DNA of 64,000 nt from Heterocephalus glaber (taxonomy: Eukaryota; Chordata; Mammalia; Rodentia; Bathyergidae), in NCBI RefSeq assembly GCF_000247695.1, contig NW_004624730.1, forward strand, positions 36,198,380 through 36,262,379, read 5' to 3'. Below are positions 10,825-24,000 of this stretch, one piece after another. Under the pieces are notes generated by a model. That model saw nothing but the letters and a program-made list of their open reading frames with translations. It ran no database searches and was not told the origin of the DNA. Positions within the stretch are counted from its first letter, which is position 1, and each line of letters begins with the position of its first letter. Both the position numbers and the translations under genes were made by a program.

Positions 10825-11005
10825 CAATTCATACTAGGCATGGAGGCACGCACCTATAATCCCAGCTACTTAGGAGGCTGAGGCAGGAAGATTACAAGTT
10901 TGAGGGCCAGTCTGTGCAACTTAGATTCTGTTTCAAAATTAAAAATTAAATAGAGTTGGGGATGTAGAACACCCCAGGTTTAATCTCTAATACTGAAAAA
11001 AAGGG
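10825..11005 (+). mobile_element. B1-ID dimer SINE
   Basis: B1 left part 'taggcatggaggcacgcacc', 'cccagctacttaggaggctg' and 'aggcaggaagattacaagtt'. The ID-like right part 'gttggggatgtagaac' has lost much of its A box. Ends in an A-rich run near 11000. Confidence 0.8.
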
Positions 11006-11283
11006 AAGGGAAACAGGTTTCTGATAAGTCATTCAGTTTGCCAAAAATGAAATTGTACTTTTCATCCAAGTGTAGAACAAGGAGGAGCAGCCTTAACAGG
11101 ATGCCTTCTCCCCCAATCCTTGTCCCTCAAAATGATGTTTCTCAATGATCACAACTCACATGGGAAGGCTTTAAAATATAGACTCCTGGGTTTGTGTCAA
11201 TACTGTAATACAAGCAGACTCTGCTTCTGAAAATTCTGATTCAGTACGTACGTTGTTAGCTTTCCCTAATTCTAACAAGAAAC

Positions 11284-11480
11284 GTGACATCATCAGCTCA
11301 AAATAGGAAAGGTTTATTTTGCCGCATGGTTTCAGTCCATGGTCATTTGGCCCTGTTTCTTTGGGCCTGTTCCAGCTCAGTACAAAGCAAGGGAAAGACT
11401 AACCACCTGGATGCCCCCCATCTTATTTTTCCCTGGACATCAGAGATAATTCAGTTTATCTCAACTTCAATTGGCCTTTC
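11284..11480 (-). mobile_element. Possible MaLR-type LTR fragment
   Basis: 'aggaaaggtttattttgccg' then 'atggtttcagtccatggtca' and 'tgggcctgttccagctcagt' resembles the antisense of ERVL-MaLR LTRs. A similar stretch is at 40905-41225. The family call is tentative. Confidence 0.4.
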
Positions 11481-11589
11481 TCCTCTGTTCAAAACAAAAA
11501 AGAAATGCTTTCCTTCCTTAAGACCTTCACCTGAACTATTCTGTAACTCAGAGAGCTAGAGAGTTTTTCTCCTTTCCCTTTGCCTGGTT

Positions 11590-12000
11590 AATACCTTCCA
11601 GTTCTTCAGGTGTTGGCTTATATGTTATGTCTTCAGAGAACTGTAATCTTACCTCTCAATTTCATCAGATCTTCTTGTGATGTTCTCTTCTAGCTGTCCT
11701 TTCATAATAGTATTTGCCACAATTGTCAATCATTCATTTTACTCAACAAATATTTATTGAGCCACCTCCTACCAGTCTTAGGCCACAATAGAAAACAAAA
11801 TATGTAGTGCACATTCCAGTGATGAGAGATAAATTATAAATAAATAAGGAAATATGTAATATATGAGATGACAACAGGTATTAGGGAGAATGGTGAAATG
11901 ATAGGTTGGGAAGTGGATTTTTTTACATAGGAGCTTCAGGAAAGGCCCATAATAAGATGACATTTGAGCAGAGTCCTGCAGGAAGAGTATTTCACCATTA
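11590..12000 (+). mobile_element. L2-like remnant
   Basis: 'caacaaatatttattgagcc' and '..tgacatttgagcagagtcct' are typical of old L2 3' regions. Strongly diverged. Confidence 0.4.
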
Positions 12001-12477
12001 ATATTCTCTTGGTTTTGTCTTTCTGGTAAATCCCACTCCTGTTAATCCACATTCTTAAAATATGAATTGTTTGGTGTTGTATCAATTGGATATTCTTCAA
12101 AACAAGTGATACATAAGACGCAAATAGTATAGTTACAAACTCATGTTATCGGATATTAGTGAATTTGTATTGTAGCATCATATCTCTCCAACCACTTTGA
12201 TAATTTTTTTAAATTACAATTTCTTCAGAATTTCAGAATCAGTTTACATTGTTACTAAATCCTCTCCAACATCTATGAACTTGTGAGAAGTGGTAATTGT
12301 TTTGTAGAGGTGACAGAAAGAAAAGAGCCTTATTTTCTACAACTAGATAAAATAAACTTCCGGATATAATGCAATGAGGTTGTTTTAAACTTCATGCAAA
12401 AACATTAATACTCCTCCCCTCCTCCCAGATTCTTAAATTGTAGTCTACTTGTTTTGATGTCTGTCTTTAATATATAA

Positions 12478-12830
12478 GTGGATAGATGATGATAAACTGG
12501 AGAGAATATAAAACATAGCTTCTGAGAATGTTATATGCGTCATACACTTGGACATACAGTTCGACAGTTTCTTTAATAGTTAAGCACAACAGGTATGGTG
12601 GCACATGGTTGTAATACCAGCACTCTGGAAGACTGAGGCAGGATGATCACATGTTTGAGCCCAACCTGGGCAACTTGGCAATTTAGCAAGACTGGTTCAA
12701 ACTTTAAAAGGATCAGGAGATATAGCTCAGCAGGAAGGTCATAGGTTCGATCCCCAGCACCATCAAAAAAAAAAAAAGTTAAATGTACCATGTGACTCAG
12801 CAATGTTTCCTATTATAAGTTAGTTTTTAT
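12478..12830 (+). mobile_element. Old L1 fragment split by a B1-ID dimer
   Basis: 12478-12587 ('gataaactggagagaatata') and 12776-12830 ('accatgtgactcagcaatgt') are consecutive parts of the L1 ORF2 C-terminal region. They are separated by a SINE, with 'agttaa' on both sides as a short duplication. Confidence 0.7.
12588..12775 (+). mobile_element. B1-ID dimer SINE
   Basis: B1 part 'caggtatggtggcacatggt' to 'aacctgggcaacttggcaat', then ID part 'gagatatagctcagcaggaa' with a good B box 'ggttcgatccccagcacc', and poly-A (12764-12776). Confidence 0.85.
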
Positions 12831-13569
12831 TGATAAGGTCAGTCTTGTGTGTCTACAGAGAGGATAAGAGTATAGCACTTTAACCTTTTCTGCCTGCTAC
12901 ACTTATTATTTGATTTTCAGCAAGAGTTTAAACTAATAGTATCAAAATCTGGGTGGTTTTCAAAAATAGACAGGAAAAAAAAACTAGTTAGTAAAAATGC
13001 TTGTGAGTCAGAAATCTGGTCAGTTTTATCCCAGAAATTTTTGATTTTCTTTTCAATCTCATGTATGAAGTTCTCAGTAACAATAACCAGGTGCTTACTG
13101 AAAGAAATATATCTAGGGAAGGGGGTTGAAAAATGAAGAGCTATTGTGTTCATTAATCTATGCAGAATTGTGACTAAAGGTAAAAAGGTAGAATTAAACA
13201 GAATACATTGACAAAAAGAAAACAAATTTGTGGAAAATGTCAAAATAAATGGCATTTTGTTATTGTGAATTTTTGTGTCTTTATTTTTGAGGTTTACCAA
13301 TTATAAAGATTTTTTAAGTCCACTGGAATATGAGCATATCAAACAAGACAAATAATTAACTTATGGGCACAGTCATCTACATATCCTTGAGAGATTTTAA
13401 ATACATATTATGGTATATTTAAGTTTTATGGATTCCCGGCTCTTCCCCCAGAACAGGATAATCAGCATGAGCTCAGTGGTTGTTATTCACCCTCTAACAC
13501 CAAGCCAGAGAGATAGGCATTTATGCATCACTGCTCTGTACCATTCATTATATAGATACTAATAGGAAA
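12831..13569. other. Intronic sequence, nothing recognised
   Basis: A 127-codon minus-strand open stretch (13300-12917) lacks any family motif or codon pattern and is taken as chance. Confidence 0.4.
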
Positions 13570-13608
13570 TTATATATAGGAAATTATATATATATATATA
13601 TATATATC
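13570..13608. repeat. (TA)n microsatellite
   Basis: A near-perfect TA run, preceded by two copies of 'ataggaaattatata'. Confidence 0.9.
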
Positions 13609-14500
13609 ATAGCTTTAACACATCCAAATTATTGGTGTTTTCTTCAACCAAGTCTATTGTCAAGGCTTATGAAACTAACCTGTTGGCTTTATAGCATCAT
13701 CCAAATTTGTTCTTGTTTTTTGCTTTACTAAAACCCATTTAATCAAGCTTGATACCATACTTTATTCACAAGGTATAAGTCCAAGTGTCTAAAAATGCTG
13801 ACAAATATAATCCACCCTCTTTTTCACTATATTTAGATTACTCAAAAGATTGTGTAGTAGCCTGTGAAAATCACATTCTGAGTAGGTGAGTGGCTATCAA
13901 TATCCAAGTGATAAAGCAGTATGTTCATTATTTGACTAAGTGATGCTTGAAAGCAAACACATGTTTTGGTTTGTTAATGTAAAATCAATCACATTATTTT
14001 AAGTCATCTCAACTCAATCATAGCACCTTGAATGCAAAAACCACATCTTTCATACTTCTTTTTAATCACAATGCTGGCATAGTACCTACCTTAGAATAGT
14101 TATTGCTAGTATTTGATGATAGTATTTTTCTACTGACTTTGTCTACACTATCTTGCTACTACACTTGTCTACACTACAAGACTTTTATCACTAGATTTTG
14201 TGATAAAAAGCGCAGACTTATTTAGGCAGTAATGTTTGTGATATTGTTTAGAGCTATTAAACTCAGATTTGATTTGGTAGATTTGACTGATCCATCATAT
14301 CTTTAATATTTGCCTTATTATAAACTGACTTTGTGCCAACAGATATCAAATATTATGTCAGAAATCTTGACTACCTCTCATTTTCTTTTATTTTTAAAAT
14401 TACAAGTCTGTTTTCAGTGTTTTTAGACAGGAAAATTTTTTGATTTGTTTTTAGCAAAAGTCAAGGATAATCATTTAGCAGCTTCAAATTCATCATTCAC

Positions 14501-14550
14501 AAACAAAAACAAAACAAAATAAAAGAAACAAAAACAAAACAAAATAAAAG
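14501..14550. repeat. Exact 25-bp tandem duplication, A-rich
   Basis: Positions 14501-14525 and 14526-14550 are identical (unit begins 'aaacaaaaacaaaac' and ends 'aataaaag'). It lies directly before a truncated ID element. Confidence 0.95.
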
Positions 14551-14564
14551 AAAAAAAAACAAAA

Positions 14565-14615
14565 CAGGGGCCAGGGATTTAGCTCAGTGGTGCTGACGCC
14601 TGCCTCGCAAGGCAA
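14565..14615 (+). mobile_element. 3'-truncated ID-type SINE
   Basis: 'ggggccagggatttagctca' then 'gtggtgctgacgcctgcctc' and 'gcaagg' is the A-box half. The B-box half and poly-A tail are missing, so the 3' side has been lost. Confidence 0.85.
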
Positions 14616-17600
14616 TAATACAAATCACTTCTATTTGTTTCAAAAAATAAAAGGCATTAAAGTTTAGAAGCTCAACCAAGTATTTACTTAAAAGTGTTTT
14701 ATTTTTCTGGAGTTACTAATCTAGTCTTTATGTTGATCACTTAATTAAACCATGGCTTAATGTATTTAAAAGTCACCAAGATATTTTGTAAACTTTTCTT
14801 TCATATGTTGAAAAGCCTGTAGAGATACTTGAAAGAAAACTTTGATGTGAAAGTCCTCTGAGGAAAACATTTTTTCCTAATTTTTATATTATAGTCTCTA
14901 ATGGATATTAGATTATAATTACTTATCAGTGACATTTGTGTATAACTACAATGTACTGAAACTTATAACTTGTCTATGGTTTATTTTACCTTCAAAGAGA
15001 CTACCAGAAAACTATAAATGAAGAATACTACCTTTTTTCCACTCCACCTACAAAATAAACATTTTTATACTTTTCTATATTTTCTTAGGTTATATTTAAA
15101 CATTGTGACTGACTGCAGAGCATGGTTTATCATGAAATGACTATCCAGAAGGTTTAATCTGCTTACTCTGGAATATACTATCATAGGTGCTGTATATTCA
15201 CATAGAAACCCTGTGAATCTCTGCAGTAAGAGTATAGAGACCCTTAAAACTGTTAATCTGAATATAAATTAACAGAATTAAGATTTTTCAAACAAGATTT
15301 TAGAAAGCACAGCTTTGAGCTTTTGGAAGTGGCCTGCAGAAGCAGAAAACTGCCTTGCTATTATTTGAGGAAGGAGGGTTTGAGCTTTATTATGCTGAGT
15401 TCATTTATGGGCTGCTAGGTAATATCATTTATATTTTCCTCTGACCCATCCCCAAAGAAAGTTTTTAAAAAATTTTCTTGATCAACACAGATTATTCTTT
15501 GTCTCACATATATCTGAGTAGTGTTAAATTACCAGGTAAAGCCTTTTTCTTGGTTCTCCCCACTCTAATCTTCCTGAAGATAGAGTAGGTGATCCTGCTC
15601 TTTGCATCCGGTTATTCTGGATGTACTGCTCTGTTCACATAGCTAAACATTAAAAAATCAATCAGGCACTTAGTGAAAACTTGTTCATTGAGTAAAATTT
15701 AGTGATTTTTTAGTACAGTCTTCTCATCTAGCAAATTGGGAAACTGAATCTCAAATCAGTTATTTATACCAATGCACAAGAGAACAGAAATCATATGTTT
15801 GGGAAATGTTTATGAATTCAGAATTCATTTTGATCAACAGTAGTGAAAGTTCATTGTTATTTTTTAAATCATATCAACCCCATTGAAATTAAAAGTCCTT
15901 CAAAAAGATAGAGTGAAGCAGCCCCACAAAACTACTATAGGGAAACTAAAAAGATAGGAACCAAGCAAAAGAAAGTAAATTTTAAACAACTAAGATCATT
16001 TAAAATATGATATAAATATTGAAAACTTCTTGAAAGTATGGAAAGTTTGTCCTCCTTTTTTTCTGTATTCCTTTCCATATTATAATTGGACCAACTCCCC
16101 TGATTTTTATAATTTAAATAATAATGTGTGCTCCAGTTGAATGTGAGCTATAAGAACAGAGACCATTTTTGTATATACCCAGCACTCAGTATAGGACGAT
16201 TACTGTAATAATTAGAAAATGAAAGACAGTTATACTATAAGGAAAGTTTGAAAACTCAGAGGGTAGAAAGTTCATTACATCTTATCAGCCTAGATAGGAA
16301 GTTTTAATGTTACATTTCCTATTTGTTGTCTGAATGTACTTTGTGTCCTCTATCTTACTGAAATTATTAAATTATTTTTCAATAGTGAATTAGCTTAATA
16401 TTTACATTTACAAAGAGAAAGTTACCAATCAGCAGAAGAAAAAACAAGTTGATATATTTGCTAAGGATCTTTTAAGAAATACATTAAAACAAAAACTTGA
16501 AAATTAAATCAAAATATATTTTCATTTCTGCATTCTTAAATAGGTCAAATAATGTTTTACCTTTTTAATATAAATCTTATTCCAAATATATTCTTCAACC
16601 TTTTTTTTTAAACATTTGTAATCATATCTATGATGTTACAGGGAAGCTAAGGTTTTCAGCTTCTGGTTTTCTGTTTAATAATTCCTTTTTTAATTAAGCT
16701 TAAGAAGCAGTCCACTCTCCTAAATCAGCCCTTGAATTTTTCAACAGATGGAAGTTTATCTTAGATCAAAACAAAGCCTGTTTCAATGTAGTCCTGCCTA
16801 AAGGCAGGAGAATGGACTAGAAGATTTCTTAGCATCACGTCTAAATTCCTATGCTCTTCCTCAAATCTTACTGTTTTTCAGTGAGCTAAAAGAGATGGAA
16901 CCTCTAATACCATAAAAGAAGATAGAATTATACAGTTTCCTCATCAACTATCATGCTTTGTAAGTCACTTTTACATTTATTATTGAAAAGGTAGGCCTTA
17001 GAAGTTTAGTAAACAGTGTCATATTTTAAATAAAGTTATTGTTTCCCAACTCATGAAAGACCTAATTTCTCTACTTTATAGCTATATTACCCCTGCATTA
17101 TTTTTGCTGTAATTGTATTGCCAAATCAGGTGTGAGATTAGTTGTTGGATGTTACATGTAATCTGCACAAGAATCAAATTATTTAACCTCTAAACCCACA
17201 ATACCCCTCCTGCTGATTTGCTGTTAAATATTCAGTATTCTCTTGTCATGAATACAAATGGAGGACAAATTAGAATCTACAGACAGCTGACCTGAGCTTC
17301 AGATTAGAGAGTGGGGGGCTTGTGCTCTTTTAAATGTTTTAATTATCATAGTCCCAGTAGCCAGTTGAAGGACACATATAAAATCATTTTTAACAAAAGA
17401 AAAAGAAAAAGGAAAAGCTCATCTTCTTTCTTTCTCTTAATGTGAATGTTTGAGTATAATTATATTTTCACTTCCATTGGAATTATGCTAATTTGCTGTA
17501 TTAAATTAGGTCTATTAGTAATAATTTATTAAACTGCTAGATATTTTCAGTAATATTTTGAGTTGGCAAATGTTTACCTTGTCAGAAGGATGATGTATAT

Positions 17601-20479
17601 TCCTCATTTTATTTCAGACAGTAGGTTTCTGTGTTTATGTGTGAATCAACTTAGAAAAACAGATCGGGTAATTCACACTGCATGAGGTAGAAATACATAG
17701 GAATAATGCACATGATAGTATGTATTTGCATTAGCAAAGAGTGGTTACTCGGGTGAAATAAGCTAAAAAGACCATTCTGGGAGTTGAAAATATTTAATGT
17801 GTAAGAGTTTGGGATTTATTTCTAAATATTGATGCTTAATTGAAAACTTTTACAATTTAAAGGAAATGTTATTAAGTAATTAGAATGTTGTGAAATTAAA
17901 ATGTCTGTGGGCATTTATTCAGCTAAGAAATAAACTTAATTTTTGAAAAAGCAAAATTCTAAGTTTTTTTATTTTAAAGTAACTTTATGTTAGTATTTAT
18001 TCTCAAGAATATATTGTACTGATGCTTATAGTCCTGAATTTGTACTTTTTTGTTTCTTGTATATGTTGGTGTAATGTTGATTTGATTAGTTATGCCTAAC
18101 TAGTAAGCAGTGAAACATTTTTTATATACTCCTGGGAAATAAATTTGGCAGAAAATCAGCATGAGTAGATTTAATTATCACTCTGAGACCTTTTCCTTTT
18201 CTAGCTTAGTGATCCTGAAATTCCATGTGTCTCACTAAAATCTGTGTGGATGCTAAGCTTCGCTTCCCAATTTGTTCCTCCACGCAATGATAAGCCAAGC
18301 AATTACTGGTTTATTGATTTTTCATCATGGCAAATTTAAAGTTGATTTTTTCCTGAAAAGGCAGGGGTGATTAAGTGTTTCCCCTCGGTTTAGTACAAGA
18401 GAGCTGTGTGGCAGAATCTAATATCCTGAGGTCAACCTCTGCAGGCAGATAATACGGTGTCTTGGCCACGTGCTAAAGAGAGAAATCAGGACTACAAATG
18501 TGATAGGATATATGTGGAGACAGTTTAATTTGCTCCATTTATATGAACAAGTCATGTGGCAGATGCTTGGAAAACATCATTTTGAATGGTCTTAGAAGTG
18601 AGGCCCATGTGGGCAGAAAGAATGAGTATAAACAAGAAAGATGTTACTGGCTATTAAGGGAATTCCACTATTATTTTTAAATGAAAATATGCAAGCTGTT
18701 GGTATGTAGGATCTTTCAAAACATGGAGTGAAATCCACATATATCATTGTGAAGATTTACTGGTCAGTAACATGTAAAAATAACCTGTCATGTAAGACTA
18801 TTTTGATAAACTATGTGTACTATTTTTAAATATATGTCCATTATAATCTCTTCTGGGAGTTCTTTAGCAGAGTTTACTTTTTGCTTTTTGAAGGTACAAA
18901 TTTTACAATCAAATATTCAGTTCTTGACTCCAAAATGATTTATAAATTGTCTTAAACAGGTTTTCTAAATATTATTTTAAGGAAGTCACTAATTGAAATA
19001 GGGGTATAGATAAAAAATAGACATATTCTGGAGAGCTTTAAACCCAAGAATGGTGAGAAATCTGGTCAATAACTTGATTGACTATTTGCCATTATTCGTA
19101 TATAAAATAGGAGAGTTCTAGTTTTAACTTTTTCATTTACTAACGATATTTACTAGATTGTAAAATAGAAAATGAAAATTCTCAGTATGGTAGTTTTTCT
19201 TAATCTATTGTATGAAACGAAATATTTTACCAAAATGTTGAACAACTTTAACCCAGTCCTAAATATCCAGAGACCACTTTTCAACTATCTTTACTTCTTA
19301 GTAAGTCTTTTTCTGTCAATTAAAACCCATATGTCTAGAATTAGATTTCACTTTCCATTTAGGAATCTGTCTTCCACTTAGTTCATCAGTATTTGAGCTC
19401 TGAATTCTCATGATTATTTTTTCTCACATCTTAGAGTAACTACCTGGCTATACCTTTGAAATTGATGACTCAACCACCTCAAAGTTATACTTGAAAGATT
19501 GTGAATATTTCTAGTTACATGATAAATGTTCATGAGCATATCATTTTCTAATACAAGCTGGCTTTCGTAAATTAAATGATTGTGATTTTCATTAACTTAG
19601 AGATACTTCCCTCTAGCACAATAAAAATTACAGAAAGAGTTTGAACTTTAATTAAAAAGTTTTCTGTCTGGGTTGATGTGAAGTTCACATACATGTAAAA
19701 TACTCATATACTTAAAAGTATTTAGTACTTAAAAAAATTTAGTAGGAACCTGATCTTAAAAGCTTATTTATAAATGTCAAAGAAAAAATTAATTTTTGTT
19801 CCATCAAAAGTACTTAGTTGACTGTTTAGTAACCATATTGATGGCCCTTTCTGTAGATATGTAGCAGTACTATACCATATCTTCTTCTCTTCCCCAGAAA
19901 CATTATGGGTATTTTCAGACTCAGAAAATGCATATGTATTATTCTTAAATGTCCTTTCCTCTACCAGCCTTCAAGAAAGTGTTAGTTGATCTAATGACTA
20001 ATTGATAAATCACATTCTCATGTCCTTTACCTGACTTCTAGTGTTGACTGAGCTTCAGTGACCTCTTATAGCTAATGGTTGTTCAAAGCAAGGGGTCAGT
20101 AATGGAAACTGGATCATTGCCTTGCTATTTCATTCACATCCTTCTGTCAGCAAAACCTTATATCTCTTCCAGACACTGTCTTAAATGCTAGGGCTATGAA
20201 GATAAATTAGGCAAGCTTCTTATTCTTAAAAAAAGTTTTCAGCCTCTTAGAGGGATATGTCATGTGCATAAATAAGTATGAAACAAAGTAGAAATAAGTT
20301 CCAATAAAGAAATGGAAGTAGACTGCTTGTGAGAAGAAAGAAATTTCTTGAAGCTGAGAGAATTGGGGAATGCTTTGAGGAAATTGCTTACATTTTTCAA
20401 ATCTGTCAGTATGAACAAGCTGGGATAAATATATGGGTGGGGGGGGTGGCAAGAGAACAGTTTTTGAGTTTATACCAAG
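14616..20479. other. Long intronic stretch with no recognised element
   Basis: Nearly 6 kb in which I recognise no SINE, LINE, exon or RNA gene. 18180-18500 is less AT-rich and more complex in sequence ('cacgcaatgataagccaagc', 'ggcagataatacggtgtctt') and may be an old conserved non-coding element. This cannot be judged without alignment. Confidence 0.4.
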
Positions 20480-20645
20480 TGCCTTTACCAGTGCTATTAC
20501 CTAAACACAAGTTAGCCTCACATCAACCCTATGAATCATGTGTTACCCTCATTTTATAAATAAACTGGATAAGTTAAGTGACTTACTCAAGGTACTACAG
20601 CTATGAAGTAGTAGACGTGAAATTTGAAAATTCTTATCCTAACTT
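20480..20645 (-). mobile_element. MIR-like SINE
   Basis: 'ctcattttataaataaactg' followed by 'gataagttaagtgacttact' and 'caaggtactacagctatga' is the well-known MIR core region. Diverged. Confidence 0.65.
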
Positions 20646-20746
20646 TATATTCAGAATTTTTTTTTTACTATATTGCCACTAAATAGTCCATGTAGCAATT
20701 AAGTCTTGGATCTTGATTTCCACACCAACATACTTTATAAACTATA

Positions 20747-21040
20747 CAGTGCTTCCCAACCCTGACATACATCAGAATCACCTGCTACTGGTTTCTAGCA
20801 TATCTAGATCTCAAGCACCTTTTATTTTCATAATTTAGGGGGATTCAGCCCAAGAACCTGTATATGTTCTTTTTTTTTTTGGTACCAGGGATCAAACTTG
20901 GGTCCTTGCGCTTGTAAGGCAGGCAGTGGAACCACTGAGCTAAATCCCCAACCCACCTGTATATGTTCTTAAACTTTCTCAAGTGATTCCAATTTACTTT
21001 CAGCACGGTTGCATAGAGAAGCACTTGGAAACAACAGTCC
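20747..21040. mobile_element. MER5-like hAT-Charlie element split by an ID SINE
   Basis: Left end 'cagtgcttcccaaccctgac' then 'atcagaatcacctg' resembles the MER5 terminal region. The right part continues after the SINE ('tctcaagtgattccaattta' and 'agagaagcacttgg'). Confidence 0.65.
20872..20954 (-). mobile_element. ID-type SINE with 16-bp duplication
   Basis: Reverse complement of the ID body ('ggtaccagggatcaaacttg' to 'accactgagctaaatcccca'), with a leading T-run. Target-site duplication 'acctgtatatgttctt' is exact at 20856-20871 and 20955-20970. Inserted into the MER5-like element, so younger than it. Confidence 0.95.
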
Positions 21041-24000
21041 TAAGTAGTTAAACTAACCAATTACAGACAAGTTTACTGTGAGAATGAATATATAATCATG
21101 TATGCATATTTAATCATACTCTTTTTTTAACTACCTAAATAGTCAATTGTATAATTTTGAATGTGCAGTGATTTCCAACCAGAATATCTGTAAATCCTTG
21201 AAAATAGTAAACCATATTTCTTTAATACTAAGGCATATTTATTTTCTTAAACATTATTTAATATATCTGAATTCATGATGCATCTTATAATTAATGTCAT
21301 CTAAAAGTCACTGTCAGCCAGGCAGCAGTTGTGACTCTTAATATCATAATATATTTTTTGGTGAACTTGGCTATTATTCCTGGCCATATGAAAGGTTAAC
21401 TAGTCCTCAGCTGGCTAGAAGAAAACATTTAAGGACCACTTGAGGAAAGAATATGAGTCTGCTTAGAGCCCCCAAAAATCTTGACACCATCAGATAAAAT
21501 CAAGAAACTTACTAAATGGTTGTTAGTAACTTGGAAGAAAACCCAAGAGATAATAGGAACACCCTTTTAAACAAAGCTGCCTCCAAAAATATTTTTTTAA
21601 GTTTTATTTTGAATGCTACATCATAATTGTAGATATTTGTGGAGTACAATATGATCTTTCAGTCTATATATTGTTTATTTGAGCTTGAATGCTTCACAAC
21701 TACTCCTGATGACAAAAAGAATATTATTGTGAGCAAATACCCTTGCCAATTTGTTTCTCTTATCTTTGTCTTTTTATATATATGCAACAGTGATTCATAA
21801 TTTAAAAATCTATTTTAGGTCTGAAAGAATGCTTAACAAATGTAGAAACTTCTAATGATGAGAACATTGTGCCATATACAGTTTAACTGACAACTGCTTC
21901 TTTCTTAATGATATGTAAAATAATTGTATATTATCAGTGGCATCTTAGATTTGATGAAATGTAATGCTAGTATCTATATCATATTATTTTATTGTACAAT
22001 TTGTCATTTAATTTTTCTGTGTGATCTGCCCTGTTCAGCTCAGATAAACAATTCCTTGTGATTATGACTGACAAGGATCATCTGTTGCTTAAACAATTCT
22101 AAGCATATTGGAAATTTTAGATGTTAAAAAGGAGCTTCTTAGACATTAAAATATATCAAGATGATATTAGAAACTTTAAAAACTCTAGCAAATTGTCCAT
22201 TACAGAAATAAAATGTCCTGATAATTTTTAAAATAGAATTAATTTTCTTTTTGACAGGTGAAAGAGGCCATTCCCACATTAACCTCTACTGTTAAATGAG
22301 TACCTTATTTCTAACTAAGTTAAGTCAGGAGATGAATCCCTTTGTTTAACACTTCTTAAGGTAAAAGTTAACATCCTGCCTTTATCAAATTGCTATCAAA
22401 GACATTACCCTATTTGGCTCTAGCATGATTCAATTGCATGAGGTCATACAGCCTACCAATAACTTAAAGTGCTTCACTTGGTGATAAGAAAATATATTAA
22501 AATGCTCTTCAGTTCATTAGTTATTGCCTAAGGTCATACTTGATGGTCAGTACATTTTCTGAGTTTGTTATGATAGCACAAAACAACTTACATTTTTAAG
22601 TCCTTCAGTGAAAGAAACATATGTTTTTAGAAATTATGTTTGTATTTTAACCTAAAAAATTTTTTAAAGTAGTTTTTCTTTATTCTTAACCACTTGATAG
22701 AGGAGTTGGAAATAGATTTAATGTTATTTTGTCGCTGAAGAATACATAAAAGACCTTTTTTAACCTGGATTCTGAAAACAAAATTTAAAACTTTTAACCC
22801 AAAAAAATCTGCTATGTAAATGGTAGGGCTTGATTTCATTTTGTTTTTGCTTTGATTTCAAATCCTTCTGTATACTTTCAAAAATAACCAAATGAGAGCA
22901 GGTCCCTCCAAGTCTACCCTTTGTGTCCCCCATGAGCATATGTTGCTTCATTAGGCTGGCTCAACCACCTGGTGTGGAATCTTTGGTCTCCAGGGACCCC
23001 TTCAACATCTGGCATTGGCTGTGATCTTTGTATATGTAAGCTTAATCTTCCTATTGACATTTTATAAGGAAAAAGAATGTGGAACAAATTAGGAAAATGT
23101 ATAGAACAATACAAAATAAAGCTATATAAATCTATATGGTATAGTATTTTACAATATGTAGAAGAAATAAGCCAGTAAATAGGTTGGTAAGTATTCCAAA
23201 TTAATTTATTTTAAAATTTAGTATGATATTTATGATATCAAAGATATATTTATTTATGTACTGTAGAACATTTTTGTTGGGTTGTTAATCTAGAGTCAGA
23301 CTTTAGCCATCCTTAAAAAGAAATTATGTTATTCTACCATTAAATAAATTATTACCACTTTGCCGATGGTTTTAGTAGATTAAAATTTTATGGTGATATG
23401 ATAGTAAAACAAGAAAAGGGATGAGTATCTCATTAACCTTCTGAAAGATAATGTAATTGAGTTTCTGAACTAGAGAATACTGAAATAATATACGAAGGAG
23501 GGAATGCTTTCTTGTCACAGAAAAACTGAAGAACATTATTATATCTTTAAAAAATAGTAAAGAAAGTTATCAGGAAACTATAACTAAATTAGTTACAATA
23601 AAAACAAAAGTGCTGTTGCTTAATTTTATATGAAAATTCTATTTTTCACTACCTTAAAAAATTTTTTAAAATATTTTAAAAGTTAAATTATTTTAATATA
23701 ATTCTTTAAATTATGCTATGCATTTAAAATGAACCAAAACTAGCAACCGATGCAGAAAGTAAAATTAGTATATAGTGATGTAAAGTGCCCTTCTTTTGTT
23801 TAGGTATTTATTTATATAGTCATTGCATGTAGTATTATTTAAATTTTTATTGGAAGCAAATTCAGAGTGAAGTGTCAAGATATACCTATCATTTGTATTT
23901 ATTTAATTTAGATAGACATTTGATTTCCTAATGTGTACATTTATTTATTGTATGGAAAAGTGTCATGATCATATGTAATAGATTTGTAGATGAATTGAGA

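Noticed and set aside
12917..13300. 127-codon minus-strand open stretch
   Set aside because: Low-complexity, Phe/Ser/Leu-rich translation of AT-rich DNA with no motif and no promoter or splice context.
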